Below, one piece after another: positions 24,848 through 38,500 of a stretch of 64,000 bases of DNA. The notes under the pieces were generated by a model. The model was not told where the DNA came from and ran no database searches. It worked only from the letters and a program-made list of their open reading frames with translations. The position numbers were made by a program, and so were the translations under genes. This stretch comes from Rotaria sp. Silwood1 (taxonomy: Eukaryota > Rotifera > Eurotatoria > Philodinida > Philodinidae): contig CAJNOP010000001.1 of assembly GCA_905250075.1 (NCBI GenBank), positions 6,281,126 through 6,345,125 of the forward strand, read 5' to 3'. Each line of letters starts with the position of its first letter. The stretch's first letter is position 1.

Positions 24848-26514
24848 AAAACAAAGAAAAAGGACATATTCATTGTGATAAGAGTAGATTTTTAGAAAAT
24901 AACAAGAAAAAAAAATATTTTTCTGACTTTTTCTATACTGTATTAAAATGTTAAATAATATTTTTTTTTGCTTTTATTTTGTAATTTAGACGAATAATTT
25001 CTATATAAAATCGATTCATTTTTATAACATTTTTAGTTTTTTTATTTTTCCGTTAATGAGGGATCTGTTTAAAGTGATACCCACCGTTTGATCATACTTT
25101 ACGTGTACAAGAGCAACTTGGTGAGACATGCAAAAGTGTAAAGAATTCATTCCTATGAGGTCTTGGAGTTGAGTTATGGCCATTTTACTAAACTTTCGAT
25201 TCAGCTTTAGGTATACGTCGAAAATCAAATAGCACAACTTCGACCTGAAATTTTGCTTGTAAATAAATTTAATGACGCTAGGATTCTTCTAAGAGTTTCA
25301 GCCAAAAAAGAATCTTCCGTTATCGAGGGATTAAGTTTTCAAATAAATTGATTATTACGGCATTTCTGTAACAATCAACTATTTTATGGAAATGCAGTAT
25401 CTCGATAGAGGAATATTCTTTTCAGCTGATATATCCAGAATATTGTACTGGTCATTTGATCCGTTTGTAGAAGATATTTCAGATTGAAATTTCGTTATTT
25501 GATTATTTCGATACAAACTTAAAAATCAAGCAAAAATTCAGAAAAATGATCGTAACTTAGCTTCAGAGACCCATGAGGATTATTACTCCTTGACTTTTGT
25601 TATTCTCACCAACGCATTCTTTTACGAGTAATATGTGATCAAAACATGAGTATCAGTTCGAAAAGTTCTCTCATAAGTGTATTTCTTGTTCAAAACATTT
25701 GAAAAAATTTTAATTACTTTGATAACATATTGTTGTTAGAACTAAGCTTTCAAGTTAAAATCTTGTTTTTCTCAGTTAATTTTTGTTACAATCATTTTGT
25801 TTCTTGTTTGCACTGCCCCACTACATATCACCTTCAAAATGATTCTTACGGTCTGTTTATCATTAATTTTCCTATAACTTTTATTAACCCATTCAACCAA
25901 AACGTTTGATTTTATTATGTATGTTTAGAGTTGAAAATGATTTCTTTTTTGATACATACCATATTCATCAGAGTCAATTTCGGTATTTGTATTCCAATCT
26001 ATTGCTTAGTAATGCTTCTTCTGCTTCTTACATTTCAGCTTTCAAATAGAATATTTTGTTTTTTCTTTTAATGACGGCCAGTTAATTAGCAGAGCGTACT
26101 ATAGTGAGCGATTTGCAGCGAAAATTTTTTTCAAGTGTCTTGTTTGTCGATTGCACTTGAAATATAGAAATATGAAAGAGAAAAAAAAATTTTCATACGT
26201 AATGAACTTGGTTGACCTCTACAATTGTATTATTATGTGCGTGTTTCACATAGATGATATTCAGTAGGTGGCGGACTTCTTTTTTTTTTGTTGCTGTAGA
26301 ACATAAGAGACTTTTGTAGAGAACGATAAAAAAACCATCATAGATTAAATGAAAGTAAATAAAAATAAATTTATTTAATTTCAGAAATACATCTAGACGT
26401 ATCCAGATTGGTGTGTAAATACAGCTGCTTTTTTTTCTATCGAACATTTGCTATATTGCTTATTTCTAGATCGTGATTATTCTCTAGCTTATTTATTTTC
26501 TTTTTCTGCTTCAT
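24848..26514. other. Intergenic between BRMS1-like and carboxylase
   Basis: No gene seen. The central part is the palindrome at 25040-25690. The right end, up to 26514, is the likely promoter and 5' UTR of acetyl-CoA carboxylase; the minus-strand ORF at 26193-26447 has no family resemblance. Confidence 0.45.
25040..25690. repeat. Old palindrome related to the one in carboxylase intron 22
   Basis: About 650 bp with arms complementary at roughly 65 percent around a centre near 25375; for example TTGGTGAGA at 25120 mirrors the complement of TCTCACCAA near 25610. Blocks such as AGTTATGGCCATTTTACT, CGACCTGAAATTTTGC and GTTTCAGCC occur in the same order as in the 35930-36560 palindrome, so the two look like members of one family. 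No ORF of note. Confidence 0.5.
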
Positions 26515-29500
26515 ATGAGTACCAATCGTGAGGAAAAAAAATTAGATTTCAAAATGGCAGATAAGCAACATGTACAATCATCAAACGTTAGATTTGATCT
26601 GGATGAATCACAACGTACCGATGATTTTGACAGAATGGACGAAGTCGATGAATTATTTGATTTTTCAACGCCATCAAAAACTTCATCATATTCTTCAACC
26701 GAGTCAGCAACAAATAATATTACAAATAGTTCAAAGACAAATGCAAAAACATCATTGAACAACGATACGCATGGTAAAAATAAATCAACATTAAGCAATT
26801 ATGCACGGTAAGCGTAATATATGTTTACAAACATACCTACGTACACCTACATATATTAGACAAAAAAGAACAGAATGAGAAAAAAATATTTGCACTATAA
26901 TGACAAGGAATCACTAATAAGAACAACCAATAACCATTTTAATAATTACCTTGTAATCCTTTTATTTAGAAATATGTCAGGTATATGTTTTGGATCATCA
27001 GCATCTTTGCGACCAGTAACTACTGTATCAACACCGAAAGCACTGTGTGATTTCTTAGGTGGAAATCGTGTGATTAACAAAGTCATTGATAATTTTTGAC
27101 TCGATTTAATTAAAATTAATCAGAAAAAATTGTTCTTTAGATTCTTATAGCAAATAATGGTATTGCAGCTGTTAAATGTATGCGTTCAATTCGACGTTGG
27201 TCTTATGAAATGTTTCGTCAAGAGAACACTATTAAGTTTGTTGCTATGGTTACACCAGAAGATATGCAAGCGAATGCTGGTTGGTTTTGTTTTAAATGTT
27301 TTTTCAATTATTTTGGCGTTTTTTTCTCATATAGAATATATTCGATATGCGGATCATTATGTAAATGTACAAGGTGGTCCATCACATATGAATTATTCGA
27401 ATTGTGACCTTATACTTGACATTGCAAAGCGCTTTCCTGTAGAAGGTTTATTTGATTGTTTTTTGTGTTCTTGTCGAATAAATTAGAAAGAAATTCTATT
27501 CTAGCTGTTTGGGCCGGATGGGGTCATGCATCAGAAAATCCTAAACTACCAGAACTACTTCATCGTAATGGTATTGTATTTATTGGTAAGCAATTATTTG
27601 TTTTTCGATGTTCAAGAATATATTTCATTTCTTTTGTTACTAATATAGGTCCACCAGAACAAGCCATGTGGTCATTGGGTAAAATTTTTGATTAAACGGT
27701 TTTTTTTTTCTATGTTTAATTTTATAGGAGATAAAATAGCCTCGACTATTATTGCTCAAAGTGCTGATGTACCAACATTACCATGGAGTGGATCTCGTAA
27801 GTATGATGAACTCATAACTAAACAAAAAAAGTAAAACTCTTCGTTATACAGATGAAGACAATTTATGTCGTTAAATGAGTTTTTTTTATGATTAAAAAGA
27901 AAAGAAAAACTAAAAGTTTATTTGAATATATATATTAGATCTTACACTTACATACAAAGAAGATGATAGTGATGATGTTACTGTTCCAATGGATTTATAT
28001 GAACAAGCATGTGTTAATGATTCCAAAAAGGGTCTAGAAGTAAGATTCTATCTATCATATTGCTTTATTTGAAAAAATCAAAAATCAAAAACAATATATC
28101 ATTTTGTTTTATTAGGTTGCAATTCGAATTGGTTTTCCTGTAATGATTAAAGCTTCAGAAGGTGGTGGTGGTAAAGGAATACGAAAATCTACAAGTCGAG
28201 ATGATTTTGAAAATCTTTTTCGACAAGTAAAACAAAGAAATGTTTTTGATTTAGTTTTTAAATTAATATTCTTATAAATTAGGTTCAAATGGAAGTACGA
28301 GGTTCACCTATATTTCTAATGAAATATGCTGATAGTTGTCGACATTTGGAAGTACAAATTCTTGCTGATCAAAGTGGACAAGCTATATCATTATTTGGTC
28401 GAGATTGTTCAATACAAAGACGTCATCAAAAAATTATTGAAGAAGCACCAGCTGTTATAGCACCATCTGAAGTTCTTGAAAAAATGGAAAAAGCAGCTGT
28501 ACGTTTAGCAAAAATGGTTGGTTATGTTAGGTTAGTTTAGCTTTTAAATAATTCAATTTATTGCATGGATGTTTGTTTTACGAAAAAAAAACTAGTGCTG
28601 GTACAGTTGAATATTTATTTAATCCAAATGATCAAACATTTTTCTTTCTTGAACTTAACCCTCGATTACAAGTTGAACATCCTTGTACAGAAATGATTAC
28701 TGATGTTAATTTACCTGCATGTCAATTACAGGTACAGATTTTATTTCTAAAACAAAAAAGCTTATAACATATATAAATCTAAATATGATGAGATAATAGA
28801 AACTATTTTTGAGAACTATTTCATTTGATTAATAGAATAATATTTTAGAGTGCCTACAACATAAATAAACATATATTTAAATAGAATAAGTCTATCGAAA
28901 AAAAAAAAGTAAACCAAGACAAATATTTGATTTCCTATTATTTTACAGTTATAAAACTATCAATAATAAATCAATGATGTATTATATATTGATTGTATTG
29001 AATCTATTAAAGCGAAATACTTATGGATGCAGCAATTTCAAGTTAAGCATTGGTATTGGAATTGGTGTATCCGAAGTAGTACTTTTGATTGATCTGACTG
29101 GCACTGTTCTATGATTAGTACGAGCAACATATATATACTTCGTACCAATATTTGAAAGATCAATAATGCTGATTAGAACTGAAAATAAATTCACTTCAAA
29201 CAATTCCAAGTTTTGTTATTATGCTTCGTGAGAAAAACTCTGTTTCAGAAGAGTTAATGATCAATTTTTGTTGAATTATGATTTTTAACCCTAACTACTT
29301 CTGGATAGGAAACGACTATATGAGTTTCTCTTCCCAAAAGAATCAAAAAAAACCTGAAGTTATATGTTTTAATGTATTTATAATTCATTAGCAGCTTCTT
29401 GGTTTATCGCCATATCGTTATTTAATAATTTCTCTTTTTATTAGTGCTTATCAAAGAACATCGAAACGATTGTTTTTCGTTCTTACGCTGCTATTCCATA

Positions 29501-32500
29501 TTTTCTTTTGGAAACGAAGTTTTATGACAATTTTTTTTATTTCTCAAATTTTAGCAGCTCTTGTTTTGAATCTATACAATATGCTTAGTAAAATGTTACA
29601 AAAAAATCACACAAGAAGATACAGTTACATTTCATTTTTGTGTAGGTTTTTCTGGAGAAAAAAGAATGATGAAGAAGTGGAGTAAGAGAAGAAAAATCAT
29701 GGCACCAAAACAAATCATCATTGTAGTGAAAGTTGAGCAACGTGAGGGTAATGGTTGTATAAGAGAAGATAAATTTGTTTGATTTATTTCGATGATTGTT
29801 GTTTCAAAGTCATCACTTGTATGAGTTTTATGCAACGTGTTTATCGTACTACTTTGTTCATGTGTATCATGACTACCATTTTGCATATTGAAATCCATTC
29901 TTCTTCAATAATACTAGATGATTATGTGAAATTAACTAATGAAAATACTGTGTATGCTAACGATCAAGGAAAAATAAAAGATAATTGGAAAAAAAGGATG
30001 AGTAAAAACAAAAACATCATAACATAATCCAAAGGAGAGAAAAGCTTGGAAACTACCGAAAGATGAGTACGGGAAAAGGATAGAAAAAAAAGAAAATGCA
30101 TTCATATGTATAGTTTGCGTCATCATAGCAATAACAGAACATAGAAAAGAAAAAAATACTTAATATAAGTGAATCACACCGAAACATTGTCTTTCAAAAT
30201 CATTTGATACCCGTCTCTTCCGAACGAAACAACCAGATGGTAAAATCTTACAAGATTGTACGTTTGCCCTTGTTAGATCATACAAAAGTCGTACAAAAAC
30301 CTGTAGTCTCACTCTCGTACAATTAGTTGGAAATGAACAGCTTAAATATACTTTATTATAATTTATTATTATATTGAATTTTTGAATAATAAACATAAAA
30401 TGAAGTATTAAAAGAATTGAATCAATTATTTACACTCACTTTTGATTGACTTCATGCTGTAATATAATTTGAATTAAAATTTAAAATGAAAAATCTATAC
30501 TTACTGTTGATTGACCTGAACAGCTTTCATGCTCGCCATAAGCAGCTGTTGAGGAGTGTGAATGCTTGACCTGAGTTATTGAGAAATGCCTTCGTATCAT
30601 CATAATAAATATTACAAATTTATTACACATGATATCTAGTAATCACAAAATAAACAAAACTAAATGCTTTAATACCATCAGAGATCAACTGTCGAATAGT
30701 CGAGAAATCTGACAGGGTAACTGCGATCTGGATGTGTTTATCAGCTATTACAAGAAGTGATATATCGAATGATGCTGTACGTGAGTGAAACATAATCATG
30801 TATTGCATTACAGAAAAAAACAAAATTTTCTTATGCTACTGTGAGATAATGATGAGTGGAAACAAGATAAAAGCTTGCCCTTTGTAGCTCGGTTGTGTAT
30901 TATTGACCTATTGTTATGTTTTCTTATATAAGTTTGTTTGCTGTATCGTCTTGTTTCCATTAAAAATAATCTACTAAAACAAAAAAAAATATGCTTATAA
31001 CATACGGCATTCTAAAGGAAGCGATTTTGTCACGTATTAACGTATCACTTGATGAATGAAATCTAACAGATCTACACTTTGAATTAGAAAAACATCTGTG
31101 CTTTGATAAAGAACAAAAAGAACTAATCTAGACAACCAAAACATGAAAATAAATCATAATGGCAGTCCAGCTATACGTTTTGTAACCGTCTTAGCTGGAC
31201 AGTTTTTTTAAAATAAGTTATAGCTTTAGATAAGGATGTAACTTAGAAACTAATAGTAAAAGTTTTTAAAGAAATAAATTTAATCATTCAAAAAAAAACC
31301 GATGAAACTTCGTTTGTTTGTGTTAGATTGCTATGGGAATACGTTTGCATCGAATAAAATATATACGATTATTGTACGGTGAAGAACCATTTGGTGCAAC
31401 ATCAATCGATTTTGATAAACCTAAAAACAAACCTATGCCACATGGCCATGCTATTGCTGCACGTATTACCAGTGAAAATCCGGATGAAGTGCGTTGTAAA
31501 AAAAAAAAAAAGAAAAGAACATATCTTTTTATTTGTGTTTTTATATATTAAAATTAGGGTTTTAAACCAAGTTCAGGAACTGTTGAAGAATTAAATTTTC
31601 GTAGTCGACAAAATGTTTGGGGATATTTTAGTATATCATCATCTGGTGGTTTACATGAATTTGCTGATTCTCAATTTGGACATGTTTTTTCACATGGTGA
31701 TACTCGAGATGATGCACGAGAGTTCGTTTAATATATTGATATCTATGTATTATTCTGTTGTTTTCTTAGAAATCTTGTCGTTGCATTGAAAGAGTTATCA
31801 ATTCGTGGAGACTTTCATTCGACGGGTAAGAAAAAATCTTCTTTTGCAATGTTCTTACTATTTATGTAAACATTTTTATAGTGGAAATTTTAATACGTTT
31901 ATTGGAAACTGATGCTTTTATAAATAATACAGTTAAAACAAGTTGGCTTGATACTTTAATTGCCGAACATTTTCAAACTGAAAAACCTGATATTATGATA
32001 TCAATTGTATGTGGTGCTATACATGTTGCAGATGAACAATTTCGAAGTAATTTTCAAAATTTTCAATCATCGCTTGAACGGTAAAAAAAAGTTGTTTCCT
32101 ATTTTCTTTGTCGAATGTAAAAGAATTTTTATGTTCCAGTGGTCAGATATTACCAATGAATACACTTTCGACTTCAACCTATGTTGAACTGATATATGAA
32201 CATACTAAATACAAATTACAGGTAATTAACAGAGACAAAACAAAAAGAAAAACTGAATGTATACGTTCGTTTTCTAGATCACAAAATGTGGTCCAAGTTG
32301 TTTTTTCGTTGTTATGAATGATTCATATGTTGAAGTTGAAGCTAATCGGTAAAAATGAAAAAAGAAAGATTATTTCCATTTGAAAATTTCTTCTTTTTTT
32401 TTTTCTTTATTTAGGATGAAAGATGGTGGTATATTAGTTAATTTAGATGGAACAAGTTATTTAACATTTATGAAAGAAGATGTGGATACTTATAGAATTA

Positions 32501-35500
32501 TTGTTAATAATAAATCATGTGTTTTTCAAAAAGAAAATGATCCATCTATATTAAGGCAGATAAAACAGATTGAGTTTCTTCTTGTTTTGTTTAGAATATT
32601 TAATTATTTTAGATCACCATCAGCAGGAAAACTGCTTCATTATACAGTAGAAGATGGTGGTCCCATTGAAGCAGGTCAAGTCTATGCGGAAATTGAAGTA
32701 ATGAAAATGGTTACTGAACTTCGATGTCCATCGAAAGGACAGTAAGAATTATGTTTAAAATTTGATTTTCTCTAGTTTTTTTTTTTAAATCTAAAAGAAA
32801 ATGATGATATTTTTAATTGGAATGCAAAAATACGACAATTTTATGATTTCAATTTTGAATCAAAAGTACATTTTAATATGAATGAGTAAACTTGATGATG
32901 ATCTTGATTGAAAGTATAATGGATGGTTATAAACATGTCTTTATTTATTTTGAGTTTAGCGAATGAAGTCTTTTTATTTCGAATCATGTCCAATATCAAG
33001 TGTTTTCATGATTTTTAAATAAAAGAATCTCAATAGTTTGAACAATTGATCTGATAAAATTTAGACAAAGTATTCATTTCATATTATCGAAATAGATAGA
33101 TGATAGGTGAAAAAAGCTTGATAGTCAAACTGATAAGTGTCTTCATGAGGACTATTTTTAGAATGTTTTCTTATCATTATCGAAGTCTACATATGGTCAA
33201 AGATAAAATCAATCAACATAGTTTTTTTCTTGTTTTGTAAGAAAATCGTCATTTCTACCTGTTTTTTTAAAGGTAAAAGTCATATTTAGTAATCAGTTTT
33301 ATGAGAAACGATAATTTCAGTTTGACATTTCTGTACGTTTTGTTTATGACTGGAAACATAATAGTTCAATCAAGACTAAAATCTGGATTAATATCTGACG
33401 TTGTAAAATAAAAAAGACTTCAGAAATAAAACTGAAGTATTGTGAATAATTCAAACATAAATAAAAATTTATATCGAAAAAGAAAACAAAATACAATTAT
33501 AAGACGAGAAGTTTACTGACGTGACTTTATAAAAAAGTCTACAATATTATATAAATGATTTTCATTAGGAATAGGGGCTCGACCAACTTTCAGTTCAGTT
33601 TCTATAACTGAGCTGTCTGAAAAAAATTTGTTTTGTTTTGAGAATGGTATTTCAGTGGTGGAACAAAGGCTTTTTTTAATACCCGAAAGTACTTTTCTCA
33701 AAAATAGAGCAAAAAATTGCTCGAACAAATCCCAGAAGATTTTCAACAGTTATTCACAATCTGAACTAGATGTGATTTTGTTTAATCGGCATATATTGTA
33801 TTATGAGCTACCAATCCAATGTATTCTTTCGATTTATTCACAATATTTTTCAATATATCTTCTTCATATGTTCAGTCTTCAATGGAACAAACGTCCTGGC
33901 GCTATTCTTGAAGCTTCATGTGTTCTTGCCCATGTCATTTTTGATGATTTTCATCAATTTCCACAATCAAAATTATATGATGATAAATTTCATTTCGAAA
34001 TAACAAATCATTCAACAAGTTCAAAATTAAATCAAATATTTCAAACAACAAAACAAACATTAGAAAATATTCTTCATGGTTTTACATATCCAGAACCATA
34101 TTTTCGTGAAAGACTTAAATTAACTGTTGAAAAATTATTTTCAATTTTACGTGATCCATCATTACCATTACTTGAAGTTGAAGATATTTTATCAAATATA
34201 TCTGAACGTATACCGCAAGAAGTTAAAAAAGAAATAAAAAAATTATTAAGAAATTATCAAAGTAATTTAACATCTGTCTTGGTACAATTTCCATCACAAT
34301 CAATTGCAACATTTATTGATAATTATGCCGCTAAACTAGAACATCGTACTGATAGAGATGTATTTTTTACAACTGTACAAAGTCTTGTACAGTTAGTAAA
34401 ACGTTATCGTAATGGTATAAAAGGTCATATGAAAACAGTTATAACAGATTTAATAAAAAATTATTTAAATATAGAAATATTATTTCAATTTGGACAATAT
34501 GATAAATGTTTAACACAATTACGTGATAAGAATAAAATTGATATGCATAAAGTTGTTGAAACTGTTTTTTCACATGCAAATTTCAATTCAAAAAATACAC
34601 TTGTTATTATGTTAATTGATTTATTATTTGAACGTGATCCAAGATTAACTGATGAATTAACAGCATTGTTAAGTGAATTAACATTATTAACACATACAAA
34701 TAATGCAAAAGTTGCATTAAAAGCAAGACAAGTATTGATTGAATTTCAACAACCACCTTATGAATTAAGACTTAATCAAATGGAATCAATATTTTTAAGT
34801 GCACTTGATATGTATGGACATAAATTTTGTCAAGAAAATTTACAAGTATTTTGAGCAAAAATCAAAAAAAAAGAAGACAAGATTTTTGAACTTGTTGTTT
34901 TTTTTTTTTAATTTCTTTTAGAAATTAATTCTATCTGAAACGAGTATATTTGATGTTTTACATAGTTTTTATTTTCATCCCAATATCCAAGTGCGTCAAT
35001 CAGCACTTGAAGTAATTATTTAAAAAAAAACAGTATTCACGTATATTTATTCTTCTCAAATACTTTTTTATTTCATAGGTTTATGTTCGACGTTCTTATA
35101 TATCCTATGATCTCACTAGTATTCAGCATGGTTTTCTTTCAGATGGTACATGTACTGTCCAATTTTCTTTATATTTACCACTAAACCATCCAAATCGGTA
35201 AAGAACATTAATAAGAAAACAGGAAAGGCTCATTAACAACTAGGCAATAAAAAGATTCGATATCTTCGGTTGGCTTTAATCAATTGGATTGTTTTTTTTT
35301 CTTGATGATAGAGTACGTGGGACAGTTTTGATATATGAGAAAATCGTCAAATAAATACTGAAAGACTACGTAGTATTATTGACCAAAAGTATGTTACCCT
35401 GTGATGACACTTATATTCATACGACTAGACATATGAAATTTTTAGCATATATATTACACTACAAATTTCCGTCGGTGAGACCAGCCATGACTTGTTTGCT

Positions 35501-38500
35501 TGAGGTGAAGTGTACTTATGATTAATGATGATCCTTCTCACTTTGAGTCTTATAATTTAAGAAAGACAGAAACTAAGGACTTGATGAACCTGTCATTATA
35601 TAGTGCTTTCATATGGCGATCAGTTCTCTAAAGTTGATTATATTTCATCTAAGTATTCAAAGGCTACAGAGAGTTTTCATAACAATAGATTCACAAGGTC
35701 CTACGTTCTTTCCGTTCCTCTAGTTATAGAACTCATAGCCAGAACTGCTATCATACATAATAACTGTTCTTTAACTGAAGCGATCGAGATGCAGTTGACC
35801 TTGTTGTCTGTTATTTCTAAGGTAATATATATGTTACAAATTTCAGATGTGCAGTCTGAAAAACGGCTGAGATTACAAGCTGAGACACTTTTGGTCAATA
35901 CTATTTTTCTTTCTATTAATATTAATCGTACTAACGAGGGAACATTCCCCAGTGTCACATCGCTTTTGAGTTCAGATTCTATGCATAAGGTAGACCCCAG
36001 TGAGGTATGAAAAATTCCAGAAGAATAAGTGCCCTTAGTTCTTCTGTCTAGAGTTATAGGCATTTTTACTGGAATTTTAGCCTTTAGCATGATATATATC
36101 GACAAATAGAATGACGGTATTTCAACCTGAGATTTTGCCTACAGATAGATCTATTTGTGAGTAGAATGTCCTGAAAATTTCAGCTTGAAAGAATGTTTTA
36201 TTCCTGAGATATTAAAGTCCCAAAAAACAGTAAATTCTACCATCTTTCATGGGATATGATTGATTTTTGGGACTTTAATATCTCAGGAATAAAACATTCT
36301 TTCAAGCTGAAATTTTCAGGACATTTTACTCACAAATAGATCTATCTGTGGGCAAAATCTCAGGTTGAAATACCGTCATTCTATTTGTCGATATATATCA
36401 TGCCAAAGGCTAAAATTCCAGTAAAATGTCTATAACTCTAGACAGAATGCCTAAGGGCACTTACTCCTGGAGTTTTTCATACCTCACTGGAGTCTACCTT
36501 ATGCATAGAGTCTGAACTCAAAAGCGATGTGACACTTGAGAATGTTCCCTCGTAAGTCAGAACAATATTTATTGAGGATTTTCTTGTATATCAAAACCTT
36601 CGGAGTCTTGTATCACCGAGTAAAAAAAGCAGCTTAATTGATCAAAGCAAAATCGAGATATTGAGAGTCTTTATTGTCAAGTTATGTAAAGGCTAATTTA
36701 CATAAATATGTTTATACATATATATATATTACTATATTAATTGATTTTAGACTGTATGTACAAGAAAATACGGTTCGAAATGGTAGTTTTAGTGATGATA
36801 TGGTGATAATGGATGATGAAGATCCACAATTATTTCGACGTACGGGAATAATAGCTGCATTCGATAGTTTAGAACGAGCAAAAAAGTTAGTTTATTCAAA
36901 CAAGAAAAAAAAAATTAAGCATTGTAAATTTTTTAAATCTAGTTATTTTGATGAATTATTAATACCATTTTCATCATTGCCATCTAATACTCGTTCTTCA
37001 ACTACTAGTCGTAAACTATTATATACACATAATCGACAAACTTCATATGATAGTTCATCTATTGAAAAGCCTACTCCACAAGTAAGAGAAGGAAGACGAA
37101 TTGTTCTATATTAATAATCTTTCTCTATTATTATTAGTTTGATCAAGCAACTAATCTCATCTATGTATTTATTAAAGATGATGTTAATCTTCAACAAAAT
37201 TTTAAACTTGAAGATGTATTTCTTGAATTTGTTCAATCAAAAGTAAATTTTGATTATTGAAAAAAATAAAATATTTTTCTATATATAAGCGAATTTATAA
37301 TAATTATTAGAATCAAGTTTGTGCTGCAAAAAATATTCGTCGAGTTACATTTTCACTTGCTGCAAAAGTAAATTATGAAAATAAAAATAATACAACTAAA
37401 TTTATTATTATTATTATTTTAGCGTCAATTTCCAGCTTATTTTACTTATCGAAAACGATTAGATGTAAAGCAAAATAAAAAGGATTTTTTTTTTTTTTTA
37501 TTTAAATTTTCTTTTTCTTTTATTTAGTTTGAAGAAGATAAAATCTTTCGACATCTTGAACCTGCTCTTGCATATCAACTTGAACTTTATCGTTTACGTT
37601 CATTTGATATTGAATTTGTGCCAACATCAAATCATAAAGTGCATATTTATTTAGGCAAAGGAAAAGTACATAATAAACAAAATGATACTGCAGATTATCG
37701 TTTATTTGCGCGTTCAATTATTCGTCATTCAGATTTAGTTACGAAAGAAACAAGTTATGAATATTTACAAAATGAAGCTGAACGTACATTGCTTGAAGCT
37801 ATGGATGAATTAGAAATAGCATTTTCACATCCATTAGCAAAAAAAACTGATTGTAATCATGTATTTATGTGTTTTGTACCAACGGTTTGTATTGAACCAA
37901 GTAAAGTTGAAGAAAGTGTACGCGAAATGGTACTTCGTTATGGTAAGTTATCTAATATTACTTCACTTGTTGTTTTTTTCTATGCAATTTTTCTATCATA
38001 ATTTGAAGGTATTCGTTTATGGAAACTTCGTATTCTTCAAGCTGAATTGAAAATGACATTAAGGGTAACACCAGATTCTGAACCAATGCCATTTCGAGCA
38101 TTTATGACATATGAAAGTGGTTATCATCTGGATATATCATTATATCGTGAAGTAACAAATCAAGCGTCAGGACGAACGGTATTTCAAACATATAATATTG
38201 GTAAACCAGGTCCATTTGAAGGTCGAGCACTACATGAACCATATTTAACAAAAGATCAATTACAATATAAACGTTTTACAGCTCAATCAAATAGTACAAC
38301 TTATGTTTATGATTTACCTGAAATGTTTCGACGTGCTTTGATTGTATCATGGAAACAATATTTAGATTTAAATAAATATAAAGATCAAATAACACCAAAA
38401 GATAATTTTACTTGTCAAGAACTGATACTTGATAATACAACGCAAGGTAGTATTAAAAAGAATTTTTATTTTCAAATGAATTGGTTTTGTTTATTTTTTT

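Noticed and set aside
33513-33746. 77-aa minus-strand ORF overlapping carboxylase intron 19
   Set aside because: Open on both strands over a short AT-rich stretch and no resemblance to any family; the plus-strand ORF there is only coding from 33876.
35603-36105. Long overlapping ORFs on both strands (135 and 134 aa) in carboxylase intron 22
   Set aside because: The right half lies in the palindrome arm, so openness on both strands is partly a by-product. No family resemblance, and the region is intronic.
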